Positions 50,891 through 60,789 of a DNA stretch of 64,000 nucleotides are shown here, in pieces. The notes under the pieces are model-generated. The model did no database searches. It saw nothing but the letters and a program-made list of their open reading frames with translations, and had not been told where the DNA came from. Source of the DNA: Isochrysis galbana (lineage: Eukaryota; Haptophyta; Isochrysidales; Isochrysidaceae); the NCBI GenBank assembly GCA_018136815.1, contig CM030934.1:4413587-4477586 (forward strand). The letters run 5' to 3'. The translations under genes were made by a program, and so were the position numbers. Position 1 is the first letter of the stretch. Every line of letters starts with the position of its first letter.

Positions 50891-52340
50891 ACGCAGCGAT
50901 CGGTGGCCGATCGCGCTACAGCGGGCGTCGCGTCGCGCGGCCTGCACCAGAGCTTGGCAGACGTATTATCACGGAGGAGTCAGGCACCTCTGGCTTCTTG
51001 CAAGCTTTGGAGTAGAGGCTAGAGCTTCAGAGCTTCTCACTCAACAACGTTTTTTATAAGCTCCTATGAAAAAGAGCTGGAAGGTGCTAGGGGGCTCATA
51101 GAGGCATCAGGGGCATGGTCCACACACACCCTGCGCCGAGCAAAAGAGAAATCGCCAATTTTTGACCACCCGCAGGAGCCGTGCTCGAATCGCACTCACA
51201 CGCCTCACGCCTCACGGCAGCGAGCTCCTCTCCCACTCCCAGCACAATCACTCCGAGACATCGGGGACACCGGACTCGACCTCTTCCGCGGCCTCTTGCG
51301 CGTGCTGAGCGCTGGAGCCCGCCTCAACTCCATATGTACTGCCCCTGCGAGCCGCCACACACTCCCTGACCTTGCACAACCCACGCTTCGGTCCACACTT
51401 TGGACAACGCTTCCATCCCGACCATGGACACGGGACAACGTCGCACTCGCACGCAAACTCACACATCGAAAATGCGGCCGCGCGAGCCCGGGCGCGCTCT
51501 GTGTCGTCGTTAGCACGTTCCACTCGGGCTTTCTTCTTCTGTTGCACTAAGGCCAAGGCCGCAGCCTCAAGCTCTTCCTGATCCCTCTTCTCCTTCTTAG
51601 CTTCTTAGCCCTGTTGTATTCGTATTCCTGCCCATCTGAAGGCTGTAGGCATGAATATTCGTGTAAGGTACGCGCTCACAATTACAATTGAACAGTTCCC
51701 CGTGTTGCCACTGACGCACAAGACACACAGATTCGGATTCCCCATGGTCTCAAGTCCAGGTTTGCAGGTTTTGGTCTCGAAATTTGCGATTCGAATTCGA
51801 ATTTTGTTTTTGCTGTTACTATAATTGTTGGCTCGTTTAAGGTAATAAACCGGCATGACTTCGACTTCTCGTTCTGCAGTCGCTCTGCGAGACTCTCTCT
51901 CTCTCTCTCTCCGTCCGCCTCTCCTCGGCCGACGGCAGGAAGATTCGTCCAAAACATTCTCCGGTCCCAAGATATCTCGTGGGGGGTCTCTCCGCGCTCC
52001 GCGAGGGAAAGGACGCGATCTCGCATCTCGCTCCAAGATCGGCCTCGCGCCCTCCCACGCTGCCCCGCCGTGCCCTCGGTCCCTCGCCCCCCCCCGCGGC
52101 AGGTTCGTTCCCTCGGCGTGCCGTCCGTCGCCTCAGGCCGTTATATTAATCCACCCCCCCCGCGAGGTTCTCTTCTCCCCCGCGCGCGGTTCGTTTCCTC
52201 CGGCCGTCGTTGTTCCCCCCCCCCTCGCTTCGATTCCTCTCGCGGTTCCTTCGATGATTGCCTCCATCTCGTCCGTTCTTCTTCGCGATCCTCGCGGAGG
52301 GGGCACCGACGATTAATGTTAGTTTCATCGCGGTTTCGAT
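50891..52340. other. Intergenic, no gene recognised
   Basis: A minus-strand frame at 51248-51556 encodes a Cys-rich stretch (CEFACECDVVPCPW, RCPKCGPKRGLCKVREC) but shows no family signature. CT runs lie at 51893-51912. Missing C-terminal exons of HslU could fall in its left part. Confidence 0.45.
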
Positions 52341-52890
52341 GTTGTGTCGTCCTGATGTGGAGGGGGCGTCGTGCGCGCGTTGTGCGCACCCGCCCGCTCG
52401 TCGAGCTCAAGCCGACTCGGTCATTGCACAGTCGAGTGGTGTCGCGCAACCTCTCGTTCGGCGAGAGGTGTTGTGTCGTCCTGAGGTGGAGGAGGCGTCG
52501 TGCGCGCGGGGCGTCATGCGCGCGGCGTCCGTGTGGGCGTCGTGCGCGCTCGCCCGCTCGTCGAGCTCAAGCCACTGAAGCTCGACTCGGTCATTGCGCA
52601 ACCTCTCGTTCGGCGTTGTGTCGTCCTGGGGTGGAGGAGGCGCCGTGCGCGGGGCGTCGTGCGCGCTCGCCCGCTCGTCGAGCTCAAGCCACTGAAGCTC
52701 GACTCGGTCATTGCACAGTCGAGTGGTGTTGCGCAACCTCCTTCGGCGAGAGGGGTTGTGTCGTCCTGAGGTGGAGGGGGCGTCGTGCGCGCCCGCCCGC
52801 TCGTCGAGCTCAAGCCGACTCGGTCATTGCACAGTCGAGCGGTGTTGCGCAACGTCTCGTTCGGCGAGAGGGCGCCGTGCGCGGGGCGTC
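52341..52890. repeat. Complex tandem array, about four units of 129-145 bp
   Basis: Units start GTTGTGTCGTCCTG at 52341, 52470, 52615 and 52755. Each holds GTCGAGCTCAAGCC and ACTCGGTCATTGC blocks. Unit lengths vary through internal deletions. ORFs over it are artefacts. Confidence 0.92.
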
Positions 52891-52901
52891 GTGCGCGTGG
52901 G

Positions 52902-53285
52902 CCCCAGATGGGACAATAGGCTTCTAATAGGTTCTATTAAGAGGTCAAGAGGCCTACCAGACCTGTTACCTGTTAATAGGTAATAGGTAAAAAAAAACCT
53001 TTCAATATTCTCGCCTCGCGCGTGGCTATAGGCCTATACTATAGGTACCGCTATCGTAGCCACGCCCAAATCATCTCGGATCCCTTCCTCTCCCTAGTAA
53101 CTTAGCTCAGAAGTCAGAAGCCAATCATATTCATAATATACATCACATACTCATACATCTATAATATTAGTAAAATGAGTTTTATTTTGACCTGTTACGG
53201 ACCTATTGCGACCTGTCAATAGGTCCTCTTAATAGGAAGAGGCCCCCGAAACCTGTTGACCTTGTACCTGTTGTCCCATCCGGGG
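52902..53285. mobile_element. 384-bp MITE candidate with 19-bp terminal inverted repeats
   Basis: The left end CCCCAGATGGGACAATAGG and the right end (reverse complement) CCCCGGATGGGACAACAGG differ at two positions. Subterminal ACCTGTTAcc and AATAGGTAATAGG words repeat on both sides, as in hAT-type elements. The centre is AT-rich and non-coding. No clear target duplication is seen. Confidence 0.7.
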
Positions 53286-53525
53286 CGTGGGCGGCGAGGG
53301 CGGGAGAGGACGGAGGACCGTACCGATGCGCGCCGAGTCGCCACCATCGTGAGGAAGACGAGGGCGAGGAGAGAGCTGGAGGGTGAGCGAGGAGGGAGGA
53401 GGGAGACAGGCAGTAGGAGCCTTCTCACTCTGGTAGGCCGATGAGAGGGGGAGGGGAAGAGGGGGGAACCCCCCCGGGGGACGGGAGAGAGATGGGCCGC
53501 AGGGGGTACACAGATAACGAGTTGA

Positions 53526-53605
53526 CATGCGCACGCACGGCGTATCCGCGGGGGGACCGATGCACATCGCGCCGTGCCCATGCACGGCGTGCACCGATGT
53601 GATTA
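53526..53605 (+). repeat. Dispersed repeat family R4, copy 2
   Basis: GCGCACGCACGGCGTATCCG, ATGCACATCGC and ACGGCGTGCACC match 41676-41755. Confidence 0.75.
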
Positions 53606-53674
53606 GCGAAGAAGCTTTGACGGCGTCTCTCTCTTATAATTTTAACATGATCTAATGTTAAACGACTACAATAC

Positions 53675-53735
53675 AACTGTGGACATTTGATCGCTCAATT
53701 CGACTGATGTCCCACTATTGACGGAACGACACCTT
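53675..53735 (+). repeat. GTGGACATTTGATCGCTCA dispersed repeat, copy 3
   Basis: It differs from 19090-19160 at only a few bases across about 55 bp. Confidence 0.8.
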
Positions 53736-53889
53736 TATGCCGTCGAGAATATCCAAGAACTCCTTGAGGCCGAGACTGGTGAGCTCGGTGCCGTGATGCG
53801 AGAGGTAGGCATCCTTGTCTAGGCGTCGCGCGCCTTGTTGTAGCACCGATGGAAATTGGGCAGGTGACGAAATACGAAATGATGAATGA

Positions 53890-54215
53890 TTGATGCAACG
53901 CTTCCAGGCCAATGATGGCTCGGTCGCCCAGCTGGCCTGGGGCAACCTACTGCCTGGGGCAGATGGGTCGCCGGCAAGGGCAGCGGGAGCGGCTACCTAC
54001 CGGTGCTACCGCTCTCGGCGCTGCGGCACCGCCTCCACGCAGTGCGCCTCCTCCCCCGTCCCCCGCGCCCACCGACCGGGGTCTGGGTCAGGATGGTGAT
54101 TGCTCAGCTCATGCTAGAAGGCAGAGTCTCAGGGTGACCGACAGGGGAGTTGGAGGCCGAGGCGGAGGAGGGCACGAGGCGCCTCCCCCATGTGAAGCTA
54201 AGTATAAACTTAGTT
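53890..54215 (-). mobile_element. Family F element, copy 4
   Basis: Reading leftwards from 54215: AACTAAGTTTATACTTAGC, then CATGGGGGAGGCGCCTCGTG. The body is GC-rich and only loosely similar to copies 1 and 5. Confidence 0.6.
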
Positions 54216-54843
54216 CACCTATCGATCGAGTATATCACAGAATATTACTCGGTTGATGGGGAGCAGCATCGTCTCTTCTGCGAGTAACCTAGAATGCCGA
54301 GCTACTCGATGCGACTGATGTGCAAGACCGAAGCAAGAAGCAAGCTTGAGGAAGCCATCTCGAGTCGCACACGAACACGAGTAGAGCGTAGAGCGATCAG
54401 CTCATCAATCACTGATGACCGACCGTATCGTGGTGCCGCCAACCCGAAGTTGAGCATGGCTGCAACATGGCTGCTTGGGCTAGTTCACCGTTCACAACAG
54501 GCAACAAGCGAAAGAGCCGACACCGAGACGTGTCACCGGTCTAAAGACAACATATCCCCAAACCCCATACATAATGCGCAAGTTCGTCCTACTAACAAGT
54601 TGAGCTTATGCCCACCACCGGCTTCGGACGAGAATGTGTAAAGAAATTGTGTGAGCTCGCAACTGCAGGAAAGAGTTCGGGATTATTGCGCACCTAGCCG
54701 CAACATCAGCTCTGAGGTCTCCAAAGGGAAAACGGTTGGCGTGGCAAACACTCTGCGCACACTCAGATGATACGCGGAACGCGGATAACAAACGAGCGAG
54801 ACTCGCAGCACATTTGGGTAAGACCGGTACATGCTCTAGCTCA
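54216..54843. other. Spacer downstream of TrpEG
   Basis: There is no recognised gene or repeat apart from short frames without features. Confidence 0.5.
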
Positions 54844-57750
54844 TCAGTACTTCAGCTTGGTTGCAGCATTAACAAGCATCTTGACGCCTAGATCGTTGCG
54901 CGTCAGAATGCTCTCGGGGTGGAATTGAACAGCAGCAATGGGGAGCGACACATGCTGCACGCCCATGATAACTCCGTCAATCGTCTTTGCCGTTACCAGC
55001 AAGCAAGAAGGCTGCTTTGCGGTGAGGGAATAGAGCGAGTGGTAACGTCCAACCTGCAAGACAAAGGGCAGAGCAGGATGGTGTAATCTGTCGCCATGCT
55101 AGGGGAAGAAGAGAAGGAAGATGCGCATGTCCCGGCTTCTGCATTCGCGACACGCAACACTCAAAGGCGACTCCAAGACACCACGTCAGGGAGGATGTAA
55201 GCCATGAGCTCAAGAAAGCTTTCCTGGGCGAGCTCTCAAATGAGATCAGCCTGGACACTAGTTTACGCTGATTTGTCTCTCGAGCCGAGTCGATCCTATT
55301 GTCCGCCAATGCCCTCGCATCTACCGTTGATTGATTACACATTTGTCTCAAGCAGCAGGCACCTGGAATTCGTCTGGGCAACCCGAGAAGACGTCACCAG
55401 GAGTGTCGGTCAGACGGATGTTGCCCGGCTTGCCATGCTGTGGATAAGAAAGAACGCCCAGCTCGCCCCCGAAATATTCTACGATACCTTGTAATCTGCA
55501 GGAGGTCGGTGAGCAGTGAATCGGTTCATGGCAGAGCGTCCGAGCGCAATTACTAGGGCCTTGCCTTGAGGCTGCCATGGGATACGCTGAGGTCGCATGC
55601 ATGCGACGGGTATTGAAGAGCTCACCCTAGACAGACGCCAAACAGCGGTATCTTACGGTCGAGCATAAGTTTGATGGTATCGCTCAACTTGAAATCGCTC
55701 GGACGGCCAGGACCTGGTGAAAGCACCACGAGCGTTGGCTGCAACTTGTCCAGCTGGGAGGCCTCAAAGCCGAAGCGCAGAGTGGTGACGTGGGCGCCGG
55801 TTTGGCGGAGATAGTTGGCGAGAGTGTGAACAAAGGAATCTTGATGGTCGACAAGCACCACACGTGCGGCTGACGAGGCGGCAACTGCCACCGGTGTGGG
55901 GACCGAGTCGGGTGGGGGGTCCGGTCGCAGCACAGCGTCACGCATTGCTGAAGCCTTGAGTTCCGTCTCTTTCTCCTCTGCCGAGGGCTCAGAGTCATAG
56001 AGAAGCGTCGCGCCGGCGCGCACTTGCGCAAAACCGCCCGAAATGCGTACGGTACGAAGGGTGAGACCTGTGTTGAGGCAGCCGTCAAATCCAACCATGC
56101 CGACGGCACCACCGTACCAATGACGGGGCGACTCCTCATGGTCCTCGACGAACTGAATAGCCCATGGCTTTGGGGCTCCGGTGACCGTCACGGCCCAGGT
56201 GTGTGCAAGGAACGCATCCATCGCATCGAATTCCTCGCGCAGGTAGCCCTCAACATGGTCAACGGTGTGAATGAGTCGAGAGTACATTTCGATCTGGCGG
56301 CGCCCAATCACAGAGACTGAGCCTGCACGGCAGATGCGCGATTTGTCGTTGCGGTCCACGTCTGTGCACATGGTCAGCTCTGATTCCTCCTTCTTGTCCG
56401 ACAAGATAGTCTGAATGTTCTTCGCGTCTTCCATCGCATCAGCGCCGCGCCTGATCGTCCCGGAGATCGGGCACGTCTCACAGCGCCATCCCTTGTGGTC
56501 GCGCTCTACCCGAACGAACATCTCAGGCGAGGCGCCAACCAAGTACTCGGGCTTCGCCGCAGAGCCGTTTGCAGCCTGTTGATCGAGGCCAAGGTTGATG
56601 AGGAATCCGTAAGGCGATGGGTTGCGGGAGCGAAGCCGGCGGAAAATGGACGACGGCTGATCAGGGCATGGCTCGGCAAAGTTCTGCGAGAGAACCACCT
56701 CGAAGAGATTGCCCACTTCAAACTCCTTCTTCGCACGTGCCACTTTGGTAGCAAATGCACCCGCCTCATGGTCCCGCCGGAACGGGAGCTCCGACTCGCT
56801 CAGAGGCGAGTACGGAATCGACGAGCCAACTCGCGGCAGTCCGGTGGAGGACTTGTCTCCACTGGTGAACTCGTACGTGAGGCGCCAGGCGCCACGCGTA
56901 TGGATGTCAACCACAAGCAGCTCGTCCGGGAGGTAAAGCAGCAGGTCACGCTCGCCCTCCACCCGCTTTTGGTGCTGACGCACCGGCTCGAACTGGAACG
57001 TCAAGTCGTAGCCGAAGGCGCCATAGAGGCCCAACATCGGCTCAGAATCACAGCTGAAGAGGTCACGAAGACAGCGGACCACAGAGAATATGGAGTGCTG
57101 GCGTGACCGCTCCTCCTCTGTGAAGTGGTCTGCAGCGGGCTTGATAGTCCCGCGCACCTGCTTGGAAGGAGCATCAAGATTGAGGGACGCGATCGACTCG
57201 CACGCTTCAAGAGCTTTATGGATCGGGGCGATCAGGATCTCGCCACGCTCGTTGAGCGCGTTGATAGTGAAGGTGCGCCCAGAGCCCTCGATGCACAGCG
57301 GAGGGTTGACGAATCCCATGGTCCAGCGCGCATACCTGGTGCAGTGGCAACAGGGCCTCATTGTGAGCAGCGCGCGTGGGTCACGGGCTCATGGATGTGG
57401 TGGCAGTGATCAGCGAGGTAGGAAGAATGTGCAGGGAGACAGCACGGCTGAGCCGGGACGCGGCGCGCTCACCGTCCAGGGAACTCGTATGACGACTCAA
57501 AGAGACAGCCTCGCTCCATGTCGAGCCTCGAGACGAGGGTATCGAGGGCCTGCCTCGAGTCGGGGAGCGGCTCGACGCACGAGTCAACGGTGAGACCACC
57601 GCCAGTCACGTAGCGGCCCGGCTTGGATGGCACGCGTGGCGCGCCCAGGCTCCGCGCCGGTGCGTCCGGTGGGCCCTCTGCCTTCCGCTTTGCCACCATC
57701 TCTGCTCTCTCTGCTCTCTCTCTCTTCTCTCTCTCTGTCTCCTTCTCCAT
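54844..57750 (-). CDS. trpEG: Anthranilate synthase, fused TrpE-TrpG type, 4 exons
   Basis: Exons on the minus strand are 57750-57473, 57335-55626, 55495-55363 and 55053-54844, giving 776 codons plus a stop. Residues about 30-570 are the chorismate-using TrpE part: ERGCLFESSYEFPGRYARW (with the ESS-type tryptophan feedback region), RNPSPYGFLINLG, VGASPEMFVRV, CPISGTIRRG, LTMCTDVDRNDKSRIC and GAPKPWAIQFVED. Residues about 580-776 are the TrpG glutamine amidotransferase: VVLVDHQDSFVHTLANYLRQ, LSPGPGRP, nucleophile C661 (FGVCLGLQ), and H752 with E754 (QFHPES). The order TrpE then TrpG excludes the eukaryotic PabA-PabB synthase, which starts with the amidotransferase. It makes anthranilate for tryptophan, probably in the plastid. 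The N-terminus is a charged low-complexity stretch, so an upstream targeting exon may be missing. Confidence 0.93.
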
Positions 57751-58194
57751 CGCTCTCTCTTCTCTCTCTTCTCTCTCCCCTATGTCTCTCTCCTCTACCT
57801 CTACCTCTCTCTCTCCCTCTCCCTCTCCCTCTCTAGCTCACTCTCGCCCTCTCTCCTCTGCTAGTTGACCCATCGCTCTCTTCTAGAGACTCCTCTAAGC
57901 CGTATCTCTCCTAGAACTCTCATTTCTATGTCTCCGTTTTTTCTCGTCTCATGGTGGACTTCTCCCTCGCCTTCCTCCTCATCTCTCCTCTTTCTCTTGT
58001 GCCTCCCCATCTCAGGTGTGATCTTGTGGCCCCCGACGGGGAGGCGTCGTGGCCGAGGGGGCGAAGGGGCCAGGGCCGGGGACTCTCTCTAATATTAGGG
58101 GAGAACACCGGGGGGGAGGAGGCGCCAAGCGCCGGAGGGGGGGGGGGGGGCATCTGCTTCAATTTCATTGCTCATTGCTCATTGTAGGAGTACC
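57751..58194. other. TC-rich 5' flank of TrpEG
   Basis: Runs of CTCTCT (57710-57850) and a G run (58137-58150) are present, with no gene. A missing 5' exon of TrpEG would be sought here. Confidence 0.5.
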
Positions 58195-58512
58195 GTTAGA
58201 ACTTATAGCGTCGTATGACATCTTGTTAGCTAGCATTCCTAGCCACATACATCGGACGAGTCATGCGCCAACCGCGCACAGCCCCATCGCGGGGTAGGGG
58301 CTCCGTTGTCCGTTGCCGTCGAAGGGCTACGGTCCCGCAGCACTAAGGTTATACTATCACAACAATAAAACTTTGACGCTCCCCCATCGCCCCAAAGGCG
58401 ACACCCTGATTCTCCCAATCGTTGCCATTCCCGAGAAAAGTACAAGCGTACCTTTGAGGCTGAAACGTGCTCAAACGTCAAAGATCAAAGACATAGGCCA
58501 TAGGCCAGCAAT
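58195..58512 (+). repeat. 305-bp dispersed repeat family R1, copy 2
   Basis: It has the same start (GTTAGAACTTATAGCGTC) and end (ACATAGGCCAGCAA) as 23645-23950. It differs by substitutions and indels of a few bases. Confidence 0.9.
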
Positions 58513-58920
58513 CAACTACTTTTATAAGTAGGAGGCCAATGGGGGCCTCGCGCCCCCCTCTCTCCATCGCAGACACCCCCTGGGTGGGCCTGCACATCCA
58601 ACCTCAGCCCCTGCCTGCTGGCAGGGGCTGAGCTGACATCAAATCTGCCCAGACTCTCGCCGAGCGCGCGCCGCGAGCCGCACGCATTCGCCTGAACCGG
58701 CCCCTGATCGTACTGACCCACCCCCCCACCACTGAGCCACAGACCAACAGGGCCGCCAGGAGGGCACCCAGGGCCAGCGAGGCGAGCGAGGGAGAGGCAG
58801 GAGAGGCCATGGGCACTGCCCCAGCCTCCACTGCCCCCTGAGCTGCCCCAGCTGGCCCTCTGGGGGGCCCCGAGGGCCCCCCCAGAAGGGGGCCATGGCG
58901 CGCGCATGCGACACACGCCC
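58513..58920 (+). mobile_element. Family F element, copy 5
   Basis: A diverged start (CAACTACTTTTATAAGTAGG) is followed by CCAATGGGGGCCTCGCGCCC and TCTCTCCATC. The body at 58740-58900 matches the reverse strand of 11490-11640. It directly abuts R1 copy 2. Confidence 0.65.
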
Positions 58921-59290
58921 GCAGGAGAGCGAAGAGAACGACGGAAAACGAACGACAAAAAAAACGACGCGATCTGGCCCGCAAATAGGTAAGATAACCG
59001 CCCGTTTGCGATATACTAACGGGTTGACACCCCGCGCGGCGGACAGACACCGCGAAAGAGCGGCAGCAGACGAAGAAGGGCCGCAAGGCGGGGGCCGAGA
59101 CCCCCCGAGGACACGATAAGAGATAAGATGGTTTCAAAGGGCGTTTACGCTTGTCTTCCACAGGAACACCCAACAGCAGGTCTGCCCCAGCCCACCCCTT
59201 GTGCTTGGCCCGTCGTAGTGCACGCGGCCCCCCCCCCCGATACCAAAGACAAAGGAATGAAGGGGGTAGTGTAAAGGGAGTGAGTGTTCT

Positions 59291-59378
59291 GGGGTATAGG
59301 CGATGGCATGAGTCGGTACCGTGAGTGCGTGGTCCTTTATAGCTAGCGGTAGTAGCCTGAATCTTCAGATGTTTTTTG
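59291..59378 (+). repeat. Dispersed repeat family R2, copy 2
   Basis: Inverted copy of 33851-33952. Its right end (59351-59378) carries TAGCCTGAATCTTCAGATG and a T run, the fifth copy of the GTGTTAGCCC-type motif. Confidence 0.85.
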
Positions 59379-59726
59379 TTTTTTTTTAGGCCGTAGTCGA
59401 CGATGCGGAAGGACATGATGCTGGGTGTTGTCGGCGAGGAGCGAGGAGCGAGGAGAGAGAGAAGGGGTGTGGGGGGGGGTGCTGTGAAACGACATCTGCT
59501 CTCTCTTTCATTAACAACTCGACCTCGTTCTTTCACATAAACGCAGTCGCGCAGTCGTGCCGAGCAAGTACCCACTTGCGCTCCCCCCCCCCCCCCCCGC
59601 ACTTGCGCCGCGACCCCCCCCCCTCTAAGTCTCTAAGTTCTAACTAATAACTAAGGGTACGGGGTAAAAAGTAGTAAAGTTGCTCGGTAAGTTGCTCGAG
59701 TTGCTCGATGTTGCCCGTGACCCTTA

Positions 59727-60229
59727 ACTCTTTACTGCCGGGAGCGCAGCATGCAAATGGATGCTTCGATGTTTGGTTTTTTGAGGTGAGAGAAGAGAGG
59801 AAGACATGTTCAACGATATGAGCGACGCTTTCCGCAAAGAAAGAGATGATCAATTTTTTCCCGATCCCCCCCCCTCCCCCCCCCCTCCCCCCCCCCCTCT
59901 CCCTCCCAGTCCCACTCCGTTGCGCCGCGCCGCGCCGCCCTCCCCTCAACCTCTCACACCTCTTTCTAACGTGCACACGTGGATTATTTGGTAAACTGAA
60001 GCATCCAAATGCAAATGGCTGCTTCGCCCCTGGGCCTATTTTCTCCATAATTCCATACTACAATCTCGACCTATTGTGTTGAAAATGGGTGGGAAATGTG
60101 GGGAAGGATGTCCCTGAGGCTCCCCCAGCACCTCATGGGCACCCCTCAAGGCGTTGGCGAGCAGGGACGAAATATGTCGTTTGAAGCATCCATTTGCATG
60201 CTCCGGCAGTAAACAGTTAAAGATGCTGC
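59727..60229. repeat. Inverted pair of TTTACTGCCG/ATGCAAATGGATGCTTC blocks
   Basis: The left copy 59724-59770 (AACTCTTTACTGCCGGGAGC, ATGCAAATGGATGCTTC) and the right copy 60180-60228 (GAAGCATCCATTTGCATGC, CCGGCAGTAAACAGTTAAAG) face each other. A partial copy sits at 59996-60030. The element may be a 500-bp fold-back unit. Confidence 0.75.
60183..60228 (+). promoter_or_regulatory. CGGCAGTAAACAGTTAAAG motif upstream of the WD40-TPR gene
   Basis: It has the same orientation relative to the gene as in MTR4 and the CIA30 gene, but lies farther away (about 560 bp from the ATG). It may be only part of the repeat pair. Confidence 0.3.
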
Positions 60230-60789
60230 GAGTTGCTCGCACGCTCAAACACCCCAAAGTTGCTCCAAAAGTTGCCGGCAACTCTTGTCAGCCCCTAGGG
60301 AGCGGGGAGGGCGAGAGAGCGGGGGCTCGGCCGCTCGGTCCCCCTCGCGGGCGTCAAGAGCCCTAAATTTCGCCACGGCGCACCACGCCGGCACCCATAG
60401 TGCCCCCTATTTCGGTCAAAAATCAATTTCTTCGGCGGAAACTCTCGCCGGGGGCCAATTCCCCTTCCCCTCCCTTACTGGTATCTCCAGTCCACCGCCA
60501 TCCGTCGTGTCCTCCCTTCCCCCCCCCCCCGCCCCGCCCCACTCTTCCTTTTTCTCGCTTCCCGAGTGTCCCAAGAGTACTCCTAGAGCCCTCGTGAGAG
60601 AGAGAGAGACAAAGAGAGAGAGAGAGGGAGAGAGAGAGGGAGAGCCTCCCCTCCCCCGCCCCCTCCCCTCCCCCGCCCCCTCCCCCTCCCGCCCTCCCTC
60701 CGAGGCACCGCAACCGCACTCCCGCCTTTCCCTCCTCCCCTGGACAGAAGCGAGAGCACGCCCTCGGGCCCCGGCTCGTTCGGGCGCAC

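Larger units (their letters stand above)
53286..53889. other. Spacer with two dispersed repeats
   Basis: It contains R4 copy 2 (53526-53605) and the GTGGACATTTGATCGCTCA repeat copy 3 (53675-53735). No gene was recognised. Confidence 0.55.
58921..60789. other. Region upstream of the WD40-TPR gene
   Basis: It contains R2 copy 2 (59291-59378), C runs (59583-59600, 59868-59897), the GCAAATGGATGC repeat cluster (59727-60229) and GAGA/C-rich tracts (60590-60700). The 332-codon minus frame at 58604-59602 overlaps repeats and is rejected. Confidence 0.55.

Noticed and set aside
51248-51556. Cys-rich minus-strand ORF as a zinc-finger gene
   Set aside because: Cys spacing does not match a finger family I know, and neither neighbouring DNA nor codon use supports a gene.
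52070-52927. 285-codon ORF
   Set aside because: It spans the 129-145-bp tandem array and has only Arg/Ala/Ser repeats.
58604-59602. 332-codon minus-strand ORF
   Set aside because: It runs through family F and R2 repeats and C-rich DNA, with no recognisable domain.
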